Shown piece by piece: positions 11,008 to 21,239 of a DNA stretch of 64,000 bases; positions within the stretch are counted from its first letter, which is position 1, and each line of letters begins with the position of its first letter. The notes beneath the pieces are model-generated. The model worked only from the letters and a program-made list of their open reading frames with translations, did no database searches and had not been told where the DNA came from. A program made the position numbers and the translations under genes. The DNA lies in assembly GCA_026936325.1 (NCBI GenBank), contig JAPTHN010000003.1:70179192-70243191 (forward strand). The letters are read 5' to 3'. Source of the DNA: Platynereis dumerilii. Lineage: Eukaryota > Annelida > Polychaeta > Phyllodocida > Nereididae.

Positions 11008-11950
11008 GGGGAGACCGGGGTAAGTTGTGCCGCGGGGTAAGTTGTGCCGCCCACTGTTGGGGTCAAATGAAGAACTGGCCAAAGAAGATAATGCCACCCA
11101 TACATACCCACTTGGTCAACATCATTATGCACCAAGAAAAAAACTACCAAATATTATGGTATGAAAAGCTACACTCATAAATTCAATTTTGTTGCTGAAA
11201 ACTTGAAGTGCCGAAGACTGACATTCTGGTTTCTCAGTCATTTGGTATTTGTAATAAGATTATGTCCCTCTGGTAGGATGGAGTTAAGAGGAATATCTAG
11301 ATATTTCTGTTGTTAGATTTCATTTTGCATTGTTTGTTTATTATTGAAAACCAGTTTCATCCAGAAAATCAATTTGGGGTAAGTTGTGCCGTTTTGATTG
11401 GGGTGAGTTGTGCCAATGGTATGACATAGGAATTAATATTTTATTCATCTTTTTTTGTCTTAACTTCACGCAAGGCCCAAACATGACGTGAAATAACTTA
11501 CACTGAAAGGAACATGTGTTAAAAGTGTTATACCACCCTCTAAACAATAAATAATTCTGTCTTTTTCAGCATTTTTGATTTGTGTATAAAATGGCTCATA
11601 AATGTCTGATTAGTTTCATGTAACATGTCAGTCATACGTTAAAAACATGATACAAATGATCTATCTGAAGAAACGGGTGAAATATAAGATTTTTTTTAAA
11701 TAAATTACGCGGCACAACTTACCCCGTCACGTGGCACAACTTACCCCAGCACCGGGGCAAGTTGTGCCACTTGACCTTTTTTCAAATGCCTACCATGACT
11801 TTCCCAATGGTCGGACTGCCCTGAAACTTCGGTCAATTCTGGCCAACGTATTATATTTTGATGTCTGATTTTCCGATTGCATGATTAAGCTTTGGTTTTT
11901 CAGAAAATCAGCCTGACGCAAAAAATGGCAAAACCTACCCCGGTCTCCCC
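11008..11950 (+). mobile_element. Non-autonomous DNA transposon (family G1), copy A, TA-flanked
   Basis: The ends are inverted repeats beginning GGGGAGACCGGGGTAAG, with TA on each side (11006-11007 and 11951-11952). The word GGGGTAAGTTGTGCC or its complement recurs near both ends and inside (about 11028-11050, 11375-11415, 11705-11770). A 802-bp relative lies in opposite orientation at 48433-49234. The TA flank suggests Tc1/mariner-like mobilisation, but TA could belong to the ends. The frame crossing its left edge on the minus strand (10848-11150) also reads in the relative; it contains the termini and is not a gene. Confidence 0.88.
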
Positions 11951-12300
11951 TAATACTTCCATGTTACAAAAAAATCCCTTTCTTCGAATTTCTAGAAAGT
12001 ACATAGACAGGGACTTATTTTAAATATTAATTTTCCGTGTCTGATGACACCTTATCTACCATAGACCAAACAAAAAGCCCACAAACTTTCAAAAGTTTGT
12101 TATCTATATGTGATAGCTAAGTTGTTTTGTCAGAATGTACTCTATTTTATTTTTGCATTTCAAGGTGGAGTCTCTTTTTACTTTGAAAAAGTTGCAGCAT
12201 CAGCAGTCTTGTCTGAATTGTCTTCTATATTGTTGTAGAGCTGACAAAATGGTAGAACTTGGAGAAGTTTTTCTCCTTTTCAAAATATTTTCTTCATTTG

Positions 12301-12380
12301 TTATACCCTGTTTGTGATGATATGGAATTTATGGAGGCTTGCCGGGATTAATTGCATATCATCACAAACTAGGGTGTTAT
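12301..12380. other. Hairpin conserved in both duplicates, L copy
   Basis: The arms GTTTGTGATGATATG and CATATCATCACAAAC pair perfectly. Pairing continues outward (ACCCT/AGGGT) and inward (AATT/AATT after one mismatch), leaving a loop of about 20 nt. The size and shape are like a microRNA precursor, but a tiny foldback transposon would look the same. The R copy keeps the hairpin at 37911-37980 with changes mainly in the loop. Confidence 0.6.
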
Positions 12381-12729
12381 CTAACTTGTGCAATATCATG
12401 ACCAGGTGTATGATTTGAGATATGCATTATATCACAGAGAGATCCTGGCTTCTTATTGTAAGGTATGGTAAAATTTTATTTCAAGTCGTATTAAATCATT
12501 TGGCAACACAGTGCCCAAGCAAAAGCTTCTGTATGTCATTCATTTAGCAGAGTATTCATAAGCTTTCTTAGTATTATGAATTATACAGTATAGGCATATC
12601 AGATCATCTTGCACAATAATGTTATGTAACTGATTATCTTAAGTTGGCGTGAGAACCACGAAGCATAGGCCAGCGGGAACCACTTTAAGGCCATACCCCG
12701 TAGCTCTCAGACGGTGTTGGTGGATTTGG

Positions 12730-12849
12730 GAATCAGTATTAGGGGACACTGAACGCTCCAAAAAAAAAGATTACCGTCGCTGTTACTGTGAAATAAATAA
12801 TTCCCCGCTAAAGAAAGTTACAAGAAATTATTATTGAATTTTCACCCCC
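12730..12849. mobile_element. H1 MITE, right-half remnant
   Basis: It shares GGGGACACTGAACGCTC and the GAAATAAATAATTCCCCGC block with the copy at 39082-39345 and ends CACCCCC followed by TAA. It occupies the same place in L as that fuller copy does in R, so the insertion predates the duplication and L later lost its left half. Confidence 0.7.
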
Positions 12850-13353
12850 TAATCTTTATAAAACGTTACTGTGTTGTTCGCCCTGTGGAAATACTTTCAA
12901 AAATTGACCTAGTAGTGCATAGTAACGTATGTTTCCGTGCTAAATGGTGGCATGGTGAACAGACTAACCCTCCAATTAGCTATGTTTTGTTTACGCTGTG
13001 TGCCCCTTGGGAAGCAAATGGATATAATATCATTGTAGGCATTTCGGCGTTTCCAATGCTGACAGAAAAATGCACTGAGGAAAATTGAGCCAAATTTCCA
13101 GCTTATCAGACCATTCTAAATATTAAGACAATTAGAACTGTGGAAACCTTAGCCGATCTGTCAATCTTGTTTTAAGAGATTAAACAATATTGCAGAAGAC
13201 AAAAAAATAATCCAATTAAATGCTAGAAATTGGAATTTGATTGATTGGATTTTGTTTCAAAGCAATTTAAAGTTCTTAGGACGCTATCCGTGAAAATATC
13301 TGATAAACGATCACACATTTTATCATAGTAGGCCTAGTTTGGAGAAATATTAA

Positions 13354-13621
13354 GGGATATTCCATTTCATATTGAGGGGGGCTTGGTTGAAGTTTTATTT
13401 AAATAAATAATTTCTTGTTCAGTTTTGGTGGTTAAATAAACAAATTCTTTCTGGACTGTCTTGAAATAAATAATTTTTGCCGGAGGTGTTGCTTGATAGG
13501 AATGAACATATGGGGAATTTGCATGCTTGAAAAAAATAATAACTGCTGCCGTTACCATGAAATAAATAGGATCCCTCTGAGGAAAACTCCTATTCCCCCT
13601 GATTATTAAATGGTTGCCCCG
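13354..13621. mobile_element. H1 MITE, L copy of a shared insertion
   Basis: It begins GGGATATTCCATTTCATA and ends GGTTGCCCCG, with TAA at 13351-13353 and 13622-13624. AAATAAATAATTTCTTG and the CTGCCGTTACC block identify the family. The orthologous insertion in R is at 40467-40675, shortened inside. It is older than the segmental duplication. Confidence 0.78.
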
Positions 13622-15090
13622 TAACTGCAGTGTCCGATAACAGTGCCATCAATTGTTTTTCCACTGCGTATTTGTAATATTACTACCTATTTCGACAGGC
13701 TCAATTGGGTGATTTATGTGGAAATCATAGGGAAAAATGAAAAATAAAAAAAGACAATGTGTTTCTGATATTGTCATTTATTGTGACATGGTTATGGCAA
13801 ATTCTCTGTAGATTAAATTAGTTAACAGACTTTATGTCACAAAGTAGTTTGGTAAGAAGTCAACTTTATTAATTTATTGAAGTCTTATAAATGAAGAGTC
13901 ACTCTGTCTTAAGTTATTCTATTTACAGTAACTGAGCAAGCAGGACAGAAGCTTATATTTGCTTGGTTTCTCACAAATCAACATTATCATTTTCTTAAAA
14001 CAATATCTTATGATGTCTTGATAAAGAATGTGATTAAACAGCATTGCCAATACTCAACATCTGGCTTCTTTACTCAATGACAAGTCAAACGACAAAAGCT
14101 CTGAAAGCGATTAATTTACAATTTTCCTATTAGTGAGTATATTTTTGGCAAGAATAGTTATAATAGCAGGGACAGAATCATACCTTAAAAATGAAGATAT
14201 CAGTAATAAAAGTGTTGCAAATGCACATGACAGACTGATCTGATTGATTAAGCTGGTAGCCTTTTGATATTCACAGGGAGGTGGGGAATATAAGTCTTCC
14301 TCAACAGGATCTTGCATATTTTCCATGCTGAGAACTTTTGTATATCTTCTCTGACAGATTTATTGTTGTATTAGTGATTTGAATGAGACAAGATCCTTAT
14401 TATTAAAAGAAGTGCTTCATTGGGACAAACAGCCTTTACTTAATAAGACATAGTCTTCTATCATGGGCTCTGGAAACTATCCTTACCAATGAACCCGTAG
14501 TATAGTGTGCCAAGCCCGGCTGCTCAGTTTCACCCTAACATCTTGACTCTGATCCTCTGATACTATGGATTTCGGACTAGCTACAAGTGCATGTTCTGAG
14601 TGATCAAAGGCTTCACCAAATCATCCTGTAAGGTTTTAAGGTTGTCTAAGATCTTTTGTGGAATAAGCCAAGGCCTTTTACATGAAGATGCACTTCACTG
14701 ACCTCAATCTTGTAGAAACTTTGAACGTTGAGTGCAACCTATATTTTTGGTGGAAACAACAGACAAAAAAGGGTGGATGAAGTTAATTAACATATTGCTT
14801 GACTTCATTGGACTATGAAGTGATGGTAAGAACTGTTTATTAGTCAGTCAACAGTGAGTTTATAAATTTCATTATTTCTAAAACGTGATTATGACTGTGA
14901 CCCCTTTTGCTTGCCATATCAATAAATACATGCACTTGGTACATAAATTATAAATTTATCTGAATATTCAGAGGTAGACTATGACAAATAGGAGGTAGAA
15001 ATTAGAATGGACACTTACATTTGAGCATGTTTCAAGTTCAGAAGGTAGTTGCAGGAGTGTTGAAATATCTCTGCTCATGTGAAGTTCAGC

Positions 15091-15714
15091 CCAGCAAAGA
15101 AAAGACTCAAGAGACGGACTACTAATTTGGTATTAAGTCAATATGGAGGGTCATTCAATTACATTACAAGGCAGCTGAAATCCTTTGAATGACATACACG
15201 ATTGACCTAGGCTCCCAGCCCATCACTTCAGCAGAGATTCTCTGGGTGAGCCCAATGAGAAAGCATGGTTTTCCATATCGATGTGGCGAGGCTTTATTCT
15301 TGCATATTGAATGAGTTTGTGGTAGTTACATAGTAATAATGGAAGGACATGGACCATCTAAAGCCAGACTAAAGATGTTTCATTTCCTGTGTTTGATGGC
15401 ATTGTTTCATTTTACTAATTGCTCTATAGACGTAATGAGAAGATTTCAATTAATTGCTGAAGTTCTCCACAGAGATTGCTTTTGTGATTTCTGAGCTTTT
15501 TCATTTTGAATTGTGTTAAATCGATAGATCTTGAAACATAAGGCAAAATTTAATATTGCTTGCCTCTCCCCAACCCGATTGTGTGCTGTACACCTATGTC
15601 AAAATATGGCATGTAACTTTGGGGCAATGTTGTCATAGCATTGTGATAAAATCTAAATATTGTGTTTCTGTTGTATCCATATAATATTACTTTCTTCCAT
15701 GTTGTTTAATGCAG
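15091..15714. other. No gene; diverged dispersed repeats
   Basis: 15140-15350 resembles the block at 9650-9820 (ATGGAGGGTCATTCAATT, GGCAGCTGAAATCC). 15405-15500 resembles 24960-25075 (ACTAATTGCT, GATTTCTGAG). No frame is supportable until the LINE-derived piece. Confidence 0.45.
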
Positions 15715-15937
15715 TCATCGTCTCAAAATTGAGATTGGTAACTGGTCCCGTATCCCAAGAGAACAGCGTTTTTGTGAATGTGAGGAGGACATCCAGACCA
15801 AGGCACATGTCGCCCCTACCTGTCCCTTGACTGAAGACTTAAGGTTTCAATTCCCAGACCTGAAGGTCACTTCAATGTGTGAACTGATGCAGAGCAGGAC
15901 GTTCACCAATGAGCTAATTTCTGCTTTGATGTGTTGA
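15715..15937 (+). mobile_element. LINE-type reverse-transcriptase C-terminal piece, exon-like
   Basis: An open frame of about 74 codons ends in TGA at 15935-15937. It encodes HRLKIEIGNWSRIPREQRFC, a Cys-x-Cys, then THAHV-like spacing (KAHVAPTCPLTEDLR). This is the Cys/His-bearing tail seen after the RT domain in many animal LINE proteins (pattern GxWSRIPREERLCxC, HVLxxCPL). The upstream base pattern TTACTTTCTTCC...TTTAATGCAG is a good splice acceptor, with the frame opening right after it. No RT core precedes it. It could be a 5'-truncated LINE end, or a LINE tail taken up as a terminal exon. Confidence 0.6.
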
Positions 15938-16560
15938 ATTATTATATGTGATAAACAGAGGTGTCACACTAAACCACTGCTCTCATATTAAAATAATATT
16001 ATATGGTAAATTTTCAGTGACATTCTAGTATTCTTGTATTAGTACATGTATTATGTTTCATGTGTTGTATAGTACTAACTATTTACAGACCTGTGTATGT
16101 GAACATTCTTTTTCCACAAATTATCATACACATTATAATAACTGTCACCTAATTTGTAATTTCAAAATGCCTCATTCATGTCATTTCAAGACTGTACCTT
16201 TTTGTAAATTGGTCCTTTGGACTATAAACTATATACAACTAGAATCGCAAGCGATGTTTATGTGACCACCAGATGGACGATATATATCACAGTATTCCTT
16301 CAAACAGGCAATTGACTGCAAAAAAGTAAATGGCAATGCCAGCCAAGTTCTTGTTGTGGTTTTCAGTGGTTTTCCTTTTCAGTGGTGGCCAGTTACCATC
16401 AACGACATCTAATTTCAACACCACAGTTGATTTCGCCACTCACCAACCTGCCTGGCAAGGGATCAGATCAGTCAAGCAAGTTGCTGACATCGCAGTCAAC
16501 ACAATTTAATGTGCAGTGATGCAGTGTTGTGATGTGGTCTGTAATGCAGTGTTGTAAGGC
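15938..16560. other. No gene seen
   Basis: AT-rich sequence leading into short GCAGTGTTGT words near 16515-16560, the first signs of the minisatellite that dominates 17280-17720. Confidence 0.35.
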
Positions 16561-16616
16561 AGTGCTGTTATAACAAAACAACCCAAGTCAGGGTCACTGA
16601 GTAACAATATCACGAG

Positions 16617-16670
16617 CTGTTGTGTGAATTAATATCACTTGGGCTCAAGTGATATTAATTCACACAACAG
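16617..16670. repeat. Perfect 25-bp-arm palindrome
   Basis: The arms CTGTTGTGTGAATTAATATC-ACTTG and their exact complement are separated by four bases. A DNA cruciform or RNA hairpin could form. The matching place in copy 2 (17761-17821) keeps the pairing with a different GC-rich tip. Confidence 0.95.
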
Positions 16671-16748
16671 TGAGTGACATTGTACGAAGAGCCCTGACGC
16701 ATGGTTGTTTTGTTTTGATCACCTGGTTTTACCTCAAATTTTTAGTTA

Positions 16749-17038
16749 GGGGCAGACCAGACGATAGTTGGGGGGGGGGGCTATGGACTTTACCCCTGGG
16801 AAGAACTTTTTTTTTCATTTGCGGCGCGTCAACGAACAATTTTTTTGAATGCGCACTCGCGACAAACTTTTTTATTGGAATTTTAACATTACGGTACCCT
16901 AGCTACAGGTGGAAACGAACTTTTTTTTATTTCCATGTGCTGAAGAAACTTTTTTTTTCTTTGTCAAGTGGGAAACAATCTCTTTTTTTTGCCAAATATC
17001 CATAGCCCCCCCCCCCCAAAGATCATCTGGTCGGCCCC
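16749..17038. mobile_element. 290-bp Harbinger-like MITE (family H2) with TTA duplication
   Basis: The ends GGGGCAGACCAGACGAT and, reversed, GGGGCCGACCAGATGAT continue into G runs followed by CTATGG. TTA lies at 16746-16748 and 17039-17041. The paralogous sequence at about 17890-17915 runs ATTTTCAATTATAAAG with a single TTA and no insert, so both the insertion and the 3-bp target are shown directly. The interior has repeated AACTTTTTTT blocks. TTA targets and GGG ends fit PIF/Harbinger. A broken relative lies at 25746-25855. Confidence 0.92.
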
Positions 17039-17279
17039 TTATAAACAGAGACTATTTTCTGCCGTAACAAAAATTTTACGTCACCATGGAGCAACAATGG
17101 ATATGACGTCACAATCCTATTGTTTTGGACATTTTTTGGTTTGTGACGTCATCAGTCAGCTGAAATGCTGGTGATGTCATAACTATTGTTAAAATTAATC
17201 GCCGTTGAAGGGTGGTATTTTTTACAATATCACAGGCCCTGATATTTTGACTGTAAACAGTAATATTCACAGCCAACCA

Positions 17280-17722
17280 GGTGATAAAATACAGTATAGT
17301 AATGCAGTGTTGTCAGGCAGTACTGTAATAATATTATGGGCTGTAATCGCAGTGCAGTGATGCAGTTGTAATGTAGTGCAGTTATGCAGTGCAGTGATGC
17401 TGCACAGTAATGTAGTTTAGTAATGCAGAGCAGTCATGCAGTGCAGTCATGTAGTATAGTCATGCAGTGCAGTCATGCAGTGTTGTGTGGAAGTGCAATA
17501 ACTCAGTGTAGAAATGCAGTGCAATAAGGCAGTGTTGTAATACAATGCAGTGATGCAGTGCAGTAATGCAGTGTTGTCAGGTAGTGCTCTAATGTGGTCT
17601 GTAATGCAGTGCAGGGATGCAGTGCAGTTATGCAGATTTGTAATACAGTGCAGTAATGCTGTGTTTTAATAGAGTGCAGTAATGCAGTGCAGTGATGCAG
17701 CGGTGTAATACTATAACAAAAC
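17280..17722. repeat. GCAGT-type minisatellite
   Basis: Irregular units such as GTAATGCAGTGCA and GTAATGCAGTGTT are repeated several dozen times. The same word set recurs at 21130-21295 and 23221-23276, in each case beside a P1 copy or the TATC hairpin. Cys/His/Thr-rich minus-strand frames here are repeat by-products. Confidence 0.9.
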
Positions 17723-17960
17723 AACCCAAGTCAGGGTCACTGAGTAACAATATCATGAGGTGTTGTGCGAATTAATATCACTCGAGCCCGCAGGGCGAGA
17801 GTGATATTAATTCACATAACAGCAAGTGATATTGTACGAATTGCCCTGACGCGTGGTTGTTGTGTTTTTATCAGCTGGTTTTACCTCAAATTTTCAATTA
17901 TAAAGAAGGACTATTTTCTGCCATTACAAAAATGTGCACACTGTTACAGCCGATAGGTCT
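17705..17960 (+). repeat. P1 family, copy 2, with GC-tipped hairpin
   Basis: It shares AACAAAACAACCCAAGTCAG, the GAATTAATATCACT arms, GCCCTGACGC and CTGGTTTTACCTCAAATTTT with copy 1. The hairpin at 17761-17821 has the tip CTCGAGCCC-GCA-GGGCGAG. It preserves the empty site for the H2 MITE found in copy 1. Confidence 0.8.
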
Positions 17961-18156
17961 ACATGCCCGATTTGCAAATCGGGCTGCCTTTTGCATGCCA
18001 GACACTAAAATAGGTCTTTGTCATAATATCTACTCCCCTCACCATGCTTTGCCAATATCCCTACAAAATATCCAAAAAGTGCAACCAAGCCACATTTTCT
18101 ACTGAACTTTTCCATAAGTTCTAATGTGCTATGTTAGAAACTTTGTCATAATATAT

Positions 18157-18250
18157 TTGACAGACATCTCTTCTACATCAAATAGTGACCAAATAGTGCC
18201 TCATGGTTAGAAACTATTTTGACACTATTTGTAGAAGAGATGTCTGTCAA
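18157..18250. repeat. 94-bp hairpin with near-perfect 37-41-bp arms
   Basis: The arms start TTGACAGACATCTCTTCTAC (the first 21 bases pair perfectly) and continue through AATAGTG words with a small bulge. The loop is about 15 bases. No clean target duplication is visible. It could be a minimal foldback transposon or a hairpin-RNA source. Confidence 0.85.
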
Positions 18251-19339
18251 GCACTGCCATCTCTTCTAACTACACAAGGGGGCAGCACTCCTTAAGTGCG
18301 CAGACACAGGAGAGACACCTGGTGACAGGCAGTGAAATGACATCTATTTAGCCACATTTACTTAAATTAGCCTGTCTCATGAAATTCCTGATCTTTTCTC
18401 AAAGGAAGTCAAGTCATTGTCAATCTGAACTGCCAGGGATGGGTTGAGTTCTAGTTCAGTGAAGCAGATATTGATAATTTCTGTCCAGATTCATTAAAAA
18501 ATTATTTCCCAAATGATTTGAAAATTTTTTTTTGAAGGGGTTCTTAATCCAATAATATTGACCAGCAAGCAAACAAATGCACTGAAAACGCTTGCAAACA
18601 AAACAGTCATTGCAAACGAAGTGACGTCAGGCCATGAAGTCACTTGATGACGTCACTTGATGACGTCACGGGCTGGCCAGTTCATGAATGCCAAGAAGTC
18701 GCAAACCGAAATATTCTTGGTGCAGAAAATCATTTCTTAAAAATAGCATTTTAATGCAATCGTCATGGAACTGCTACACAATGTAGCCAAGTGATGTTTG
18801 CATCTACGCTGCAAATTAAGGGCGTGAAGATACATTGAACAAATTTTATTCGCCAGCCCTCTAAATTTAGACATGTGAAAAATTTGTTTTTCCGCGGTCA
18901 GAGTGCCGTATTATACAAACGGTTTACCCGAAATTACTGCCGTGTTCAGCGAAGATGCAAGAAGTAACCAGGAAGGTGCTCTATTAATTTCAAGGCTTTA
19001 ACTGCAAAATTGAAGGAGCGAGGTCACTTTTACTGTCATGGAAATAGTTTTTTTCTGTCTTTTTTTTCCCATGTCAAATGATGCGAATATTTTTGGGAAA
19101 CCCCTGGGAATCAACGTAAAAATTGGGTTAATTGTCCCTCATAACAATAAAAAGACCTTAACCAGTTATTTGTTGATACAACACAAGCCAATTTTGTAAA
19201 TCCGGTTAACTAACAGAGAAATTCACTAACACAGGCTAGAGTTAACCCACTCGTAGATACAATCTAGTACAGAAGTCACAGTCCCCTCTCCTTGGAGTAG
19301 ATCTATATTGATAATATATGTCCAGATTCATCAAAAAAT
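18251..19339. other. No gene seen
   Basis: It contains tandem ACTTGATGACGTC words at about 18640-18665 (TGACGTCA palindromes) and otherwise unremarkable sequence. The word CCAGATTCATYAAAAAATTAT occurs at 18485 and again at 19321, so the next tandem repeat may extend in decayed form to the left. Confidence 0.4.
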
Positions 19340-20625
19340 TATTTCCTAAGTATTCCCTGGCTTTCATGATTTTCCTATTGATAGTCTGTGAGTTTCACGG
19401 CACTGAACATGGTAGGCCTATGTTTTGCAACAGAGAAATAAGCTTTTTCGGATCTGAAATTCGAGATGTTTTGTGTTTAAACAAATGAAGTTTTCGGCTG
19501 CTATAAAATTCTTTAACAAATTCTGAAAGCCAGGTGACAAAATTCAAGTATTGACTCAAATATTCCCATGCTTCCATGATTTTCATATTGATGGTCTGTG
19601 AGTTCCATGGCTCTAAACATGGCAAGTTTTGCAACTGAGAAATAAGCTGTTTCGGATCTGAAATTTACGATCTTTTGTGTTTATACAAACGACATTAGAC
19701 GTTTTTGGCCACAAAATGAAATTCAGGTGTTGACTGAAATATTTCCCAACTTTCATAATTTTCCTTATCATAGTATTTAAGTTTCAGGTCTCTGAACATT
19801 GTATGTTTTGCAAAAAAGGTAGCAGCATGACGCACATGAAAATCGCGATCTGTTACGTTTTCAGAAACGGCCTTATTGACTGCTCAAAAAAATCGTAGAT
19901 AAATTCTGAAAAGCAGGTGATAAACTTCAGATATTTACTGAAATATTTTCCAACTTTCATAATTTTCCTGTTCATAGTATTTGAGTGTCAGTTCTCTGAA
20001 CATTGCATGTTTTGCAAAAAAGTTAGCAGCATGACGCACATGAAAATCGCGATCTTTTATGTTTAAAGAAATGGCCCTAATGACTGCTACAAAAATCGTA
20101 GATAAATTCTGAAAATCAGGTGATAAAATTCAGGTATTTACTGAAATATTTGCCAACTTTTGTATTTTTCTTATTCATGGTATTTGAGTTTCAGGTCTCT
20201 GAACATTGTATGTTTTGCAAAAAAGTTAACAGCATGACTCAAATGAAAATTGCGATCTTTTATGTTTAAAAAAATGGCCTTATTGACTGCTAAAAAAATC
20301 GTAGATAAATTCTGAAAATCAGGTGATAAAATTCAGGTATTTACTGAAATATTTTCCAACTTTCATAATTTTCCCACTCATGGTATTTGAGTGTCAGGTT
20401 TTTGAACATTGTATGTTTTGCAAAAAAGTTAGGAGCATGACGCACATGAAAATCGCGATCTTTTATGTTAAAAAAAATGGCCTAATTGACTCCTAAAAAA
20501 ATCTTAGATGAATTCTGAAAATCAGGTGAGAAAATTCAGGTATTGACTGACATATCCCCAAAGTTTCATAATTTTCCTGCTAGTCATAAGTGAGTGTCAG
20601 GGCTGCAAACATCACACGTTTTTCC
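19340..20625 (+). repeat. Degenerate tandem repeat, about 200-bp unit, 6-7 copies
   Basis: The anchor TTTCATAATTTTCC recurs at about 19363, 19577, 19756, 19955, 20158, 20361 and 20562. Each is followed by GAGTTTCAGG-type sequence, TGAACATTGTATGTTTTGCA, GAAAATCGCGATC and ATTCTGAAAATCAGGTGA. Copies three to six are the most alike, and the outer ones are decayed. It holds no coding sequence. Confidence 0.9.
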
Positions 20626-20924
20626 TGAAAAAGAACAGCAACTCTACTGCATAGCATGGTAATGTCACAATAGGACCCAGTACAGAGAATAATTGGCAGC
20701 AGCCAAAGTACCATACGGTCAGCCAAAGCTTCAGATGGTAAGGCAAAGCATCTGATGGAATATCATCTGATGAAAAAGGGTCTGATGAAATATCCAAATA
20801 GCATCTTGGGGGATATTTGATCTTTTCAAATATCCTCATAGTGCTATTTGGAATATCCAAAGTCTTTTGAAAAGCACTTTTTGCTATTAGACACGATGGC
20901 AGTAGAGACATTGTCACAAGCACA
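20626..20924. other. No gene seen; short repeated TCTGATG words
   Basis: TCAGATG, TCTGATGGAATATC and CTGATGAAATATCC recur between 20725 and 20800. The minus-strand frame over the region matches no family I know. Confidence 0.4.
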
Positions 20925-21150
20925 CGCCATGGAGCAACAATGGATGTGATGTCACAATCCTATTGTTTTTGCCATTGCTTGGTTTGTGAAGTCATCAGGC
21001 ATCTGAAATGGCGATGATGTCATAACCATTGTTAAAAAATATCGCCCTTGAAGGGTGGTATTTTTTACAATATCATAGGCCCTGATATTTTGACTATAAA
21101 CCGTGATATTCACAGCCAACCAAGTGATAAAGGGCAGTAATGCGGTGTTG
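20925..21150 (+). repeat. P1 family, copy 3 (right part only)
   Basis: It matches 17085-17310 through CCATGGAGCAACAATGG, CACAATCCTATTGTTTT, GAAGGGTGGTATTTTTTAC and ATATTCACAGCCAACCA. It is followed, as copy 1 is, by the GCAGT-type minisatellite (21130-21295). Confidence 0.85.
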
Positions 21151-21239
21151 TAATGCATTGCAGTAATGCATCGCAGTCATACAGTGCAATAATGCATAAC
21201 TGTAATTCAGAGCTGCAATGCAGTTCTGAAATGCAGTGC

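Larger units (their letters stand above)
4405..15090 (+). repeat. Segmental duplication, left copy (L)
   Basis: This block is collinear and in direct orientation with 31235-42790. Anchors include 4440-5400 with 31265-32290, 6040-6480 with 33050-33480, 6800-7640 with 34650-35340, 9350-10390 with 36620-37640, 12310-12460 with 37915-38890, 13060-14440 with 40170-41480 and 14440-15090 with 42030-42790. Divergence is clear but moderate, so the duplication is not recent. Each copy has private insertions, several with target duplications that the other copy shows unoccupied. I see no gene inside, only repeats. Confidence 0.85.
16561..17310 (+). repeat. Palindrome-bearing repeat family (P1), copy 1
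   Basis: The left part is a long imperfect inverted repeat (about 16566-16722) centred on a perfect 54-bp hairpin. The right part carries CCATGGAGCAACAATGG, several TGACGTCA-type words, GAAGGGTGGTATTTTTTAC and CAGCCAACCAGGTGATAAA. Copy 2 (17705-17960) shares the left part and copy 3 (20925-21150) shares the right part. A 290-bp MITE is inserted at 16749. The function and class of the family are unknown to me. Confidence 0.75.

Noticed and set aside
10848-11150. 100-codon frame that also reads in 49020-49250
   Set aside because: The shared part is the G1 transposon end, so the similarity is repeat homology and not a gene.
18620-18670. Promoter based on TGACGTCA (CRE-like) words
   Set aside because: The words belong to short local repeats and P1-type sequence; no core promoter or gene follows.
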